From: Sphingomonas sp. A2-49
GTDB taxonomy: Bacteria; Pseudomonadota; Alphaproteobacteria; Sphingomonadales; Sphingomonadaceae
Direction of reading: 5' to 3'
Assembly (NCBI RefSeq): GCF_025548555.1
Contig: NZ_JAJLPA010000005.1
Span: 1 to 64,000, forward strand
DNA length: 64,000 nt
Shown here: positions 57,737 to 64,000 of the stretch, in pieces
How the letters are laid out: every line of letters starts with the position of its first letter
Position numbering within the stretch: position 1 is the stretch's first letter
Position numbers and translations under genes: made by a program
Notes under the pieces: model-generated
What the model was told of the DNA's origin: nothing
Databases searched by the model: none
What the model saw: only the letters and a program-made list of their open reading frames with translations

Positions 57737-57776
57737 TGGAAAGCTGACTTGACGTAAAGCACGCTTTCCATGTAAA
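57736..57776 (+). promoter_or_regulatory. promoter with 9-bp operator of the membrane protein/XRE operon
   Basis: ATGGAAAGC (57736-57744) and GCTTTCCAT (57763-57771) are perfect inverted arms flanking 18 bases. TTGACG (57749-57754) and TGTAAA (57771-57776) with 16-base spacing form a good sigma-70 promoter between and over the arms. GTAAAGC is also repeated directly at 57754 and 57772. The XRE regulator encoded downstream is the natural candidate to bind here. Confidence 0.7.
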
Positions 57777-57807
57777 GCCTCCTTCACAACGATTGAAGGA
57801 GGTTCCG

Positions 57808-58212
57808 ATGCGTTTCTCTCCCGCACAACGCCGCTACAACCGGCGCGTGCTCGTGCTCAGCGTCGTGTACGCCGCGCTGCTGTTCCTCGCCGTCTATCTG
57901 CTCAGCCGGCATCTGGTCGCCGGGCCGGCGGCCTATGTCGTCGGCATCCTGCCGGCGCTTGCGGTATCCGGCTTCTTCCTCCTGATGGGCCGCTACCTGG
58001 TCGAAGAGACGGACGAATATCTGCGGATGTTGCAGATCCGCCAGCTGCTCGTCGCCACCGGCATCGCGCTGACTGCCGCCACGATCTGGGGCTTTCTCGA
58101 AGGGTTCGACCTCGTGCGGCATGTCGTGGGCTATGTCTGGCCGATCGTCTATTTTGCGGGACTGGGGTTCGGCGCGTTCGTCAATTACGTGATCGAGCGG
58201 AGGGCGGCATGA
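57808..58212 (+). CDS. small polytopic membrane protein
   Basis: 134 residues from ATG 57808, placed five bases after AAGGAGG; TTG 57793 would add five residues. Four hydrophobic helices are evident (VLVLSVVYAALLFLAVYLL, AAYVVGILPALAVSGFFLLMG, LLVATGIALTAATIWGFL, VVGYVWPIVYFAGLGFGAFV), with short charged loops and a basic C-terminus. No family could be named. It overlaps the XRE regulator start by four bases. This two-gene arrangement, membrane protein plus small XRE, is common in many bacteria, where the membrane protein is of unknown role. Confidence 0.7.
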   Translation: MRFSPAQRRYNRRVLVLSVVYAALLFLAVYLLSRHLVAGPAAYVVGILPALAVSGFFLLMGRYLVEETDEYLRMLQIRQLLVATGIALTAATIWGFLEGFDLVRHVVGYVWPIVYFAGLGFGAFVNYVIERRAA

Positions 58213-58412
58213 ACAACCGCCTGCGTGACTTGCGGGGCGAGCGCGGCTGGTCGCAGCAGCATCTCGCCGAGCGGCTCGACGTCAGCCGGCAGAGCGTCAA
58301 CGCGATCGAGACGGGCCGCTACGATCCGTCGCTGCCCCTGGCGTTCAGGATCGCCGAACTGTTCGATCTCGCGATCGAAGACGTCTTCAACAGTCCATCG
58401 AAGGAGAAGTGA
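58209..58412 (+). CDS. small XRE-family helix-turn-helix regulator
   Basis: 67 residues. The helix-turn-helix core LRDLRGERGWSQQHLAERLDVSRQSVNAIETGRYDPSLPLAFRIAELFDLAIEDVF is a textbook Xre/YgzD-type domain, with QQHLAERLDVSRQSVNAIE as recognition region. Almost the whole chain is the HTH, so it binds DNA without an effector domain. It overlaps the membrane protein gene and lies 1 base before the hydrolase start. Probably it represses its own operon through the inverted repeat at 57736-57771. Confidence 0.92.
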   Translation: MNNRLRDLRGERGWSQQHLAERLDVSRQSVNAIETGRYDPSLPLAFRIAELFDLAIEDVFNSPSKEK

Positions 58413-58413
58413 C

Positions 58414-59331
58414 ATGATCCGTTTCGCTCCCCGTTTCTGGGGCCTGCGCCTCGCCGCCTCGGCGCTCACGCTCGGCATCGTGCTGTCCCCGACGCCCGGC
58501 CATGCCGCGACAGCGGCAGCGGCGATGCGGATGCCGCACGTGTCGGTCGTCGCGACCGGCAGGGGATCGCCCGTGATCCTGATCCCGGGCCTGTCGTCGC
58601 CCCGCGCGGTATGGGATGGGGTCGTGCCCGGCCTCGCGAAGCACCACCGCGTCTATGTGGTGCAGGTCAACGGCTTCGGCGGCGATGCGCCCGGCGACAA
58701 TCTGGGGCCCGACATCCTGGGCGGCATCGTCGCCGACCTGCATGCGCTGATCGGCCGGGAACGGATCGCGGGCGCCGCGGTGATCGGCCATTCGATGGGC
58801 GGGCTGGTCGCGCTGATGCTGGCAAAGGCGCATCCGGGCGATGCCGGCAGGCTGATGATCGTCGATTCGCTGCCGTTCCTCGGCACGATCCTGTCGCCCG
58901 CCGCCACGGTGGCGATGGTCGAGCCGCAGGCGAAGGCGATGCGCGACATGCAGGTCGCGAGCTACGGCAAGCCCGCCAGCGAGGCGATGGCGACCGCCAC
59001 CGCGAACCGGCTGGCGCTGAAACCCGATGCCCGCGCGAAGGTGGCGACGTGGTTCAAAGCCGCCGACGCCCGCGTGTCCGGGGCGGCGATGTACGAGGAC
59101 ATGACGACCGACCTGCGCCCGGCGATGAAGGACATCGCGACGCCGATCACGCTCGTCTACCCCTGGTCGGCCGGCGGACCGACCAGGGCGCAGGCGGACG
59201 CGCTCTACAGGGCGGCCTATGCCGACGCGCCGCGCGTGACGTTCGTCGACATCGGCGACGCGGCGCATTTCGTCATGCTCGACCAGCCGGCCGCATTTGC
59301 CGACGCGGTGAACACGTTCGTGGGTGGATGA
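58414..59331 (+). CDS. exported alpha/beta hydrolase
   Basis: 305 residues from ATG 58414, which has AAGGAG upstream. A signal peptide (RLAASALTLGIVLSPTPGHAA) targets it to the periplasm. The nucleophile elbow is GHSMGG near 125-130, LIPGLSSPRAVWDGVVP is the oxyanion-side block, and HF in DAAHFVMLDQP is the catalytic His. The substrate is unknown. It ends the three-gene unit begun at 57808, and a palindromic repeat follows. Confidence 0.85.
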   Translation: MIRFAPRFWGLRLAASALTLGIVLSPTPGHAATAAAAMRMPHVSVVATGRGSPVILIPGLSSPRAVWDGVVPGLAKHHRVYVVQVNGFGGDAPGDNLGPDILGGIVADLHALIGRERIAGAAVIGHSMGGLVALMLAKAHPGDAGRLMIVDSLPFLGTILSPAATVAMVEPQAKAMRDMQVASYGKPASEAMATATANRLALKPDARAKVATWFKAADARVSGAAMYEDMTTDLRPAMKDIATPITLVYPWSAGGPTRAQADALYRAAYADAPRVTFVDIGDAAHFVMLDQPAAFADAVNTFVGG

Positions 59332-59343
59332 AGCAGAAGGCTC

Positions 59344-59480
59344 GTTCACGCGGAGACGCGGAGCGAAGACGGTGAGACGGATGTGTCCCCCGCCGGAGGC
59401 CGGGCAATTTCCGCAGGCAGGTTGATGCCGTGCTCCGCACCGAGCGTGACACTTCCGCGTCTCCGCGTCTTCACGTGAAC
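59344..59480. repeat. terminal inverted repeat element between the hydrolase and DUF898 genes
   Basis: GTTCACGCGGAGACGCGGAG (59344-59363) and its counterpart ending CGTCTTCACGTGAAC at 59480 form imperfect inverted ends (about 25-29 bases) of a 137-base element. The GGAGACGCGGAG core is shared as a direct motif in both ends. I recall such ends as a dispersed sphingomonad repeat. It has no open frame of note and lies entirely in the intergenic region. Confidence 0.6.
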
Positions 59481-59615
59481 TGCTTTTTCTCCACGACTTC
59501 GCACCGGTGCCTCCACACCCGCCCCGATGCGACCATTCGATACACTGGACATAGCCCGAAAATTTCGTTGACCCTGCCCGGCGCCTCGGCTCCATTGCGA
59601 CGCAGGGGGACTTGC

Positions 59616-60719
59616 ATGGACGACGATCGGGCGGCGGACGCGAAGGCGTTCCGGTTTACGGGGACGTGGCAGGAATTCGCCCCGATCGCCTTCACGAACC
59701 TGTTGCTGACGATCGTCACGCTCGGCGTCTATACCTTCTGGGCGCGGGCGCGGACGCGGCGGTATCTGTGGAGCCGGACACGCTTCATCGACGACCGGCT
59801 GGAATGGACCGGCACCGGGCTCGAACTGTTCGTCGGCTATCTGATCGCCTTCGTCCTCTTCATCCTGCCGTTCGGGGTCATCAACCTGGTGCTGCAGGGC
59901 GTGATGATGCGCGGGCATCAGGGCGCGGCGGGGCTGATGGTGTTCGTGCTCTACCTCGCCATCCTCTACCTGCTCGGCGTCGCGCGCTTCCGCGCGCTGC
60001 GCTACCGCCTCAGCCGGACGTTCTGGCACGGCATCCGCGGCGGCAGCGACGCGCAAGGGGTGCGCTACGGCTGGAGCTATTTCTGGAAGACGGCGGCGTC
60101 GTTCCTGACCGTCTACCTGATGACGCCATGGGCGATGGCGCGGCTGTGGAACGAACGGTGGAACGCGATGAGCTTCGGCTCGATCCCCTTCCGCAGCGAC
60201 GCCCGCTGGCAGCCGGTGTTCGGCCGGTTCCTGCTGTTCTATGCGCTGCCGTTCGTGCTCACGATCGCCCTCGGTCTGCTGTTCGTCACCATGATGGGCG
60301 CGCAGATGGGCGGCGCGTTCAGGCCCGGCGCGCAGCCGACCGCGGCCATGCTGATCCTCTTCGCGGCGGTCGGCATCGCCTTCTACGCCTTTTTCTTCGG
60401 GGCGCTCGGGCTGGTGGCGATGATCTATTATGCCGCCTTCTTTCGCGAGGCGGTGGGCGCGACATCGCTCGGGCGGCTGGAATTCGGCTTCGGCGCGACG
60501 ACGAAGGACTGGATCCTGCTCTACCTCGGCAACCTGGGGCTGGTGATCGTCACGCTGGGGATCGGCACGATCTTCGTCCCCTATCGCAACTGGGCGTTCT
60601 TCGTCCGGCACATGGCGGCGTATGGCGAAGTCGATCTCGACGGGCTGCGCCAGTCGGCCACGCGCGAGCCGGGTCAGGGCGAAGGGCTGCTGGACGCGTT
60701 CGATGTCGGCGCCTTCTGA
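59616..60719 (+). CDS. DUF898 (YjgN-like) membrane protein
   Basis: 367 residues from ATG 59616, following GGGGGA; longer upstream frames enter the repeat. The YjgN/DUF898 family fold shows a first block FRFTGTWQEFAPIAFTNLLLTIVTLGVYTFWARARTRRYLW, then FIDDRLEWTGTGLELFVGYLIAFVLF, with later helices VYLMTPWAMARLWNERWNAM and LLFYALPFVLTIALGLLFV. About six transmembrane helices. Family function is unknown. It overlaps the M48 peptidase gene by 17 bases, so the two are likely a unit, which also occurs in other proteobacteria. Confidence 0.85.
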   Translation: MDDDRAADAKAFRFTGTWQEFAPIAFTNLLLTIVTLGVYTFWARARTRRYLWSRTRFIDDRLEWTGTGLELFVGYLIAFVLFILPFGVINLVLQGVMMRGHQGAAGLMVFVLYLAILYLLGVARFRALRYRLSRTFWHGIRGGSDAQGVRYGWSYFWKTAASFLTVYLMTPWAMARLWNERWNAMSFGSIPFRSDARWQPVFGRFLLFYALPFVLTIALGLLFVTMMGAQMGGAFRPGAQPTAAMLILFAAVGIAFYAFFFGALGLVAMIYYAAFFREAVGATSLGRLEFGFGATTKDWILLYLGNLGLVIVTLGIGTIFVPYRNWAFFVRHMAAYGEVDLDGLRQSATREPGQGEGLLDAFDVGAF

Positions 60720-61770
60720 CTTGGCGCCGGTCTGGCACTACGACGGCATATCCGCGGTACGACGACAGGCGATGCTCGTCGCAGACGGCGACGGCTTCAC
60801 GCTGCGCCACGGCGACCTGACCGGCGAACGCCACGCCTTCGCCGACCTGACGCCGGGCGACCGCGACGCGCAGGCCGCGACCTTCGGCCTTGCCGGCCGG
60901 CCGGGCTGGCGGATCGGCTTCACCGACGCGATCCCGCCGGACCTCGCCGCCCGCCTGCCGCGGCCGCAGCGCTACGGCCGCTGGGTCGATCGGCTCGGCC
61001 TGTGGCGCGCGGCGGCGGGGTTCGCGGTGGTGGCGACGGTGGTCGTCGTGGTCGTGCTGCGCACCCCCGCGATCGTCGCGCGGATGGTGCCCGCCTCGGT
61101 CGAGCAGCGGCTCGGCGAGGTGATGGTCGGCGATTTCGGCCGCAAGGGGTGTCAGGACGCGGCGGGCCGCGCCGCGCTCGCCACCTTGAAGCAGCGGATC
61201 GATCCCGACGATCCGACGCTGGAGATCCAGGTCGTCAAGCTGCCGATGGTCAATGCGGTGACCTTGCCCGGCGGCCGGATCGTGGTGTTCGACGGGCTGC
61301 TCAAGGCAGCGGACTCGCCCGACGCGGTGGCCGGCGTGATCGCGCACGAGATCGGCCATGTCCGCAACCGCGACGTCATGGAGTCGCTGTTGCGCCAAGT
61401 CGGGCTGTCGGTCCTGCTCGGCGGGCTGGAGGGGCATGTCGGCGGCTATACCAACGCGCTGCTCGCCACCGCCTATTCGCGCGAGGCGGAGGCGCGGGCG
61501 GACGGCCATGCGATCCGCCTGCTGTCGGACCAGCGGCTGTCGCCGATCCCGACCGCGCGCTTCTTCACCCGCCTCGGCCGGGGGGCGGACGGCGCGGAGC
61601 GGATGTTCGCGTATCTGGCGAGCCATCCGGTGTCGGCGGACCGCGCGGCGCGCTTCCGCCGCAGCCGGGTGGCGGGCGAACGCTATACGCCCGCGCTCGA
61701 CGCGCCGGCCTGGGCGGCGCTGCGCGGCATCTGTCGCGGCGAGACCGACACGATCGAATGGCGGTTCTGA
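60703..61770 (+). CDS. M48 family zinc metallopeptidase, membrane anchored
   Basis: 355 residues from ATG 60703. The zinc motif HEIGH lies in VIAHEIGHVRNRDVM (about 214-218), and the third ligand is the Glu in YSREAEARADGHAI. One N-terminal transmembrane helix (GFAVVATVVVVVVLRTPAIV) precedes the domain, so the protease faces the periplasm or cytoplasm depending on orientation. VNAVTLPGGRIVVFDGLLKAADSPDAVAGV matches M48/Ste24-like proteins, such as those active in envelope protein quality control. It starts 17 bases before the end of the DUF898 gene, with likely coupling. Confidence 0.9.
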   Translation: MSAPSDLAPVWHYDGISAVRRQAMLVADGDGFTLRHGDLTGERHAFADLTPGDRDAQAATFGLAGRPGWRIGFTDAIPPDLAARLPRPQRYGRWVDRLGLWRAAAGFAVVATVVVVVVLRTPAIVARMVPASVEQRLGEVMVGDFGRKGCQDAAGRAALATLKQRIDPDDPTLEIQVVKLPMVNAVTLPGGRIVVFDGLLKAADSPDAVAGVIAHEIGHVRNRDVMESLLRQVGLSVLLGGLEGHVGGYTNALLATAYSREAEARADGHAIRLLSDQRLSPIPTARFFTRLGRGADGAERMFAYLASHPVSADRAARFRRSRVAGERYTPALDAPAWAALRGICRGETDTIEWRF

Positions 61771-61828
61771 TCGACGCATCGTTGCGCGGGCGCTCCCCAT
61801 CGCGGGCGGGACGCGGTAGGGGCTGCGC

Positions 61829-62548
61829 ATGAGCCAGCCCCGCCCCCGCCTCGCCTATCACCACAGCCCCGGCAAGGGGCCGACGATCGTCTTCCTGCCC
61901 GGCTATGCATCGGACATGACGGGCGCCAAGGCGACCGCGCTCGAAGGCTGGGCGCGCGACGCCGGGCGCGCGTTCCTGCGCTTCGACTATGGCGGCTGCG
62001 GGCAGAGCGAGGGCGCGTTCGAGGATCAGACGCTGGCGGGCTGGCGCGACGACGTGCTGGCGATGCTGGACCAGGTCGCGCCCGGTCCGGCGGTGCTGGT
62101 CGGATCGTCGATGGGCGGGTGGTTGATGCTGCTCGCCGCCAAGGCGCGGCCGGCGCAGGTCGTGGGACTGGTCGGCATCGCGCCGGCACCCGACTTCACC
62201 GACTGGGGCTTTTCGATCGAGGACAAGATGACGATCCTGCGCGACGGGCGGCTGGAGCGCGCCAATCCCTACGGGCCGGCGCCGACCGTCTACACCCGCG
62301 CCTTCTTCCAGTCGGGCGAGGCCAACCGGCTGATGTTCGGCACGATTCCCTTCGACGGCCCGGTCCGGCTGGTGCAGGGACAGGCGGATCCCGACGTGCC
62401 GTGGCACCGGACCGTGCGGCTGGGGGAGATGATCCGTTCAGCCGACGTGCAGACGCTGTTGGTCAAGGACGGCGATCATCGCCTGTCCCGCGATACCGAT
62501 ATCGCGGCGATCGTCCGGGCGACCGGGGACGTGCTGAGCCGCCTATGA
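61829..62548 (+). CDS. alpha/beta hydrolase
   Basis: 239 residues. The nucleophile elbow is GSSMGG (about 92-97). TIVFLPGYASDMTGAKATALEGWA and AFLRFDYGGCGQSEG are the oxyanion and glycine-turn blocks, with Asp and His of the triad probably in QADPDVPW and DGDHRLSR. The pattern resembles ABHD10/serine thioesterase-like enzymes of alphaproteobacteria. It has no signal peptide, so it is cytoplasmic. The stop overlaps the TPR-like gene start by four bases. Confidence 0.85.
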   Translation: MSQPRPRLAYHHSPGKGPTIVFLPGYASDMTGAKATALEGWARDAGRAFLRFDYGGCGQSEGAFEDQTLAGWRDDVLAMLDQVAPGPAVLVGSSMGGWLMLLAAKARPAQVVGLVGIAPAPDFTDWGFSIEDKMTILRDGRLERANPYGPAPTVYTRAFFQSGEANRLMFGTIPFDGPVRLVQGQADPDVPWHRTVRLGEMIRSADVQTLLVKDGDHRLSRDTDIAAIVRATGDVLSRL

Positions 62549-63315
62549 TCCTGATCCTCGCCGCGTTGCAGGCCGCATCCCCCGCCCCCGCCGTCACCAC
62601 CGTCAAGGCCGCCGACCCGCGCGAGGCGCGCTACGACCGCTGCGTCGTGCTGGCGGCGAGCGATCCGGCGGCGGCACGGGCCGAGGCGCTGCGCTGGGGC
62701 GTCGACGGGGGCACATGGTTCGCGCGGCAATGCGCCGGCCTCGCCTATACGCAGCAGGGCGATTTCGCCGCCGCCGCGGCCGAGTTCGAGGCGGCGGCAA
62801 AGGCCGCGGCGGCGGCGCGCGACCGACGCGCCGCGAATTACTGGGCGCAGGCGGGCAACGCGCGGCTGGCGGCAGGGGACGTTCCCGCGGCGCGCTCCGC
62901 ACTCGACACCGCGCTCGTCGCGGGGACGCTGGAGGGGCTGGCGCTGGGCGAGGCGCAGCTCGACCATGCGCGCGTCCTCGTCGCAGCCGGCGATCCCGCC
63001 GGGGCGCGGCGCGACATCGACCTTGCGCTGACCAATGCCGCCGACGATCCGCTCGCCTGGCTGCTGTCGGCGACGCTCGCGCGGCGCCAGGGCGACATCA
63101 CGCGTGCGAAGACCGACATCGGCGAGGCGCTGAAGCGTTCGGCGGACGATGCCTCGGTCCAGCTCGAGGCGGGCAACATCGCCGCATCGGCGGGGGACGA
63201 GGCGGGCGCGCGCACCGCCTGGGCGGCCGCGGCGCGGCTGGCACCGGACGCGCCGGCCGGCCGCAGCGCCACCGCGGCTCTGGCGCAATTCGCCCCCGCC
63301 GCCGCCGGTCGATAA
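62545..63315 (+). CDS. TPR-like repeat protein
   Basis: 256 residues from ATG 62545, overlapping the hydrolase stop by four bases. The N-terminus may be a signal sequence (MILILAALQAASPAPA). The remaining chain is made of helical pairs with Ala at the typical TPR positions: GLAYTQQGDFAAAAAEFEAAAK, AQAGNARLAAGDVPAARSALDTA, LSATLARRQGDITRAKTDIGEAL and LEAGNIAASAGDEAGARTAW. TPRs mediate protein contacts; no enzymatic domain is present. It may assist the hydrolase, which is inference. Confidence 0.75.
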   Translation: MILILAALQAASPAPAVTTVKAADPREARYDRCVVLAASDPAAARAEALRWGVDGGTWFARQCAGLAYTQQGDFAAAAAEFEAAAKAAAAARDRRAANYWAQAGNARLAAGDVPAARSALDTALVAGTLEGLALGEAQLDHARVLVAAGDPAGARRDIDLALTNAADDPLAWLLSATLARRQGDITRAKTDIGEALKRSADDASVQLEAGNIAASAGDEAGARTAWAAAARLAPDAPAGRSATAALAQFAPAAAGR

Positions 63316-63403
63316 GGTTGCCGCCGCCGCCGCGGGCGGACACCCTCTGGCCCGTCGTGCGTTGACCGCATAGTTTCCCTCCACCGAGCCGCAGGACCCG
63401 CGC

Positions 63404-63841
63404 ATGCAGTACCTCCACACCATGATCCGCGTCACCGATCCCGACGCGACGATCGCCTTCTTCGACCTGCTCGGGCTGAAGGAGGTGCGCCGGCTCGAAA
63501 ACGAGAAGGGCCGCTTCACGCTGATCTTCCTCGCCGCGGACGAGGACATGAACGCGCCCGGCGAACGCGCCAAGGCGGAGGTCGAACTGACCTACAATTG
63601 GGACCCCGAGAGCTATTCCGGCGGCCGCAACTTCGGCCACCTCGCCTATCGGGTCGAGGATATCTACGCGACGTGCCAGCGGCTGATGGACGGCGGCGTG
63701 ACGATCAACCGCCCGCCGCGCGACGGCAACATGGCGTTCGTCAGGACGCCCGACGGCATTTCGATCGAGCTGCTCCAGGCGGGCGAGGCGCTGGCGCCGG
63801 CGGAACCCTGGGCATCGATGCCCAACACCGGAAGCTGGTGA
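63404..63841 (+). CDS. gloA: lactoylglutathione lyase (glyoxalase I)
   Basis: 145 residues. Glyoxalase I turns the hemithioacetal of methylglyoxal and glutathione into S-lactoylglutathione. The signatures [58 protein letters not shown] and [14 protein letters not shown] are standard. The metal residues His5, Glu in VELTYNW, His in GHLAYRVE and Glu in ISIELLQ are in place. The gene is followed after four bases by the glyoxalase II gene, so both steps of methylglyoxal removal form a unit. Confidence 0.95.
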   Translation: MQYLHTMIRVTDPDATIAFFDLLGLKEVRRLENEKGRFTLIFLAADEDMNAPGERAKAEVELTYNWDPESYSGGRNFGHLAYRVEDIYATCQRLMDGGVTINRPPRDGNMAFVRTPDGISIELLQAGEALAPAEPWASMPNTGSW

Positions 63842-63845
63842 TGTG

Positions 63846-64000
63846 ATGCCGCTGGAGATCGTCCGCGTTCCCGTGCTGAGCGACAATTACGCCTGGCTGA
63901 TCCACGATCCGGCGAGCGGCGGCACCGTCGCGATCGATCCCGGCGAGGCGGAGCCGGTACAGGCCGCGGCAGCGGCGCGGGGCTGGACGATCGACCAGGT
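63846..64000 (+). CDS. gloB: glyoxalase II (hydroxyacylglutathione hydrolase), N-terminal fragment
   Basis: The frame opens at ATG 63846 and runs off the window, giving 51 residues. MPLEIVRVPVLSDNYAWLIHDPASGGTVAIDPGEAEPVQ is the standard GloB N-terminus of the metallo-beta-lactamase fold. The zinc motif THxHxDH is beyond the edge. The position right after gloA supports the call. GloB hydrolyses S-lactoylglutathione to lactate and glutathione. Confidence 0.9.
   Translation, partial: MPLEIVRVPVLSDNYAWLIHDPASGGTVAIDPGEAEPVQAAAAARGWTIDQ

Overview
The window is a high-GC (about two-thirds G+C), gene-dense stretch of an alphaproteobacterial chromosome. Gene content and protein style point to Sphingomonadales, probably Sphingomonas or a close relative: the division/cell-wall (dcw) gene order, paired NDUFA12 and DUF2155 genes, a DUF6356 protein, a large TonB-dependent receptor and sphingomonad-type intergenic palindromic repeats. 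This is inference; no 16S or database search was possible. No rRNA, tRNA, CRISPR array, insertion sequence or prophage was seen, and no gene-free stretch reaches 300 bases.

Layout. 1-4009: end of a DUF1800 gene, a small secreted protein, a dGTPase-like gene (dgt) and a TPR/SPOR protein. 4083-23500: a complete dcw cluster on the minus strand, transcribed mraZ-rsmH-ftsL-ftsI-murE-murF-mraY-murD-ftsW-murG-murC-(66-aa unknown)-murB-ddl-ftsQ-ftsA-ftsZ. Most neighbours overlap by 1-4 bases, several with GTG or TTG starts. 23562-30924: cysteine synthase, an MliC-like lipoprotein, an orphan ParA-type ATPase, aat, DUF2155, NDUFA12, VOC, GFA, DUF192, double cold-shock and RecX genes. 31022-35233: a fatty acyl-AMP ligase and a GGDEF-EAL protein. 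35246-42384: DUF3140, a GT-C-like membrane protein, a GH5 mannanase-like enzyme with a secreted partner, malic enzyme maeB and a DUF3800 protein. 42502-47932: mutS and glnD. 48023-54972: a TonB receptor, infC, a Fic protein and thrS. 55168-57477: divergent LD-carboxypeptidase and Mpl-like ligase. 57500-64000: DUF6356, a membrane protein/XRE regulator/hydrolase operon, DUF898 with an M48 protease, an alpha/beta hydrolase, a TPR-like protein, gloA and the start of gloB.

The dcw genes build lipid II (MurB-F, Ddl, MraY, MurG), polymerise and crosslink it (FtsW, FtsI) and assemble the divisome (FtsL, FtsQ, FtsA, FtsZ). The LD-carboxypeptidase/Mpl pair and the SPOR protein are further wall-related genes. 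GloA and GloB form a methylglyoxal detoxification pair.

The most interesting signals are regulatory or architectural. They are four GGGGA repeats at exact 10-bp spacing upstream of mraZ with a nearby 22-bp palindrome; a symmetric four-copy TTTAAA operator upstream of a fic gene that sits between thrS and infC; an apparent ATA start for infC; a conserved-looking antisense overlap between aat and the DUF2155 gene; a small uncharacterised helical protein coupled between murC and murB; and three different palindromic repeat elements.
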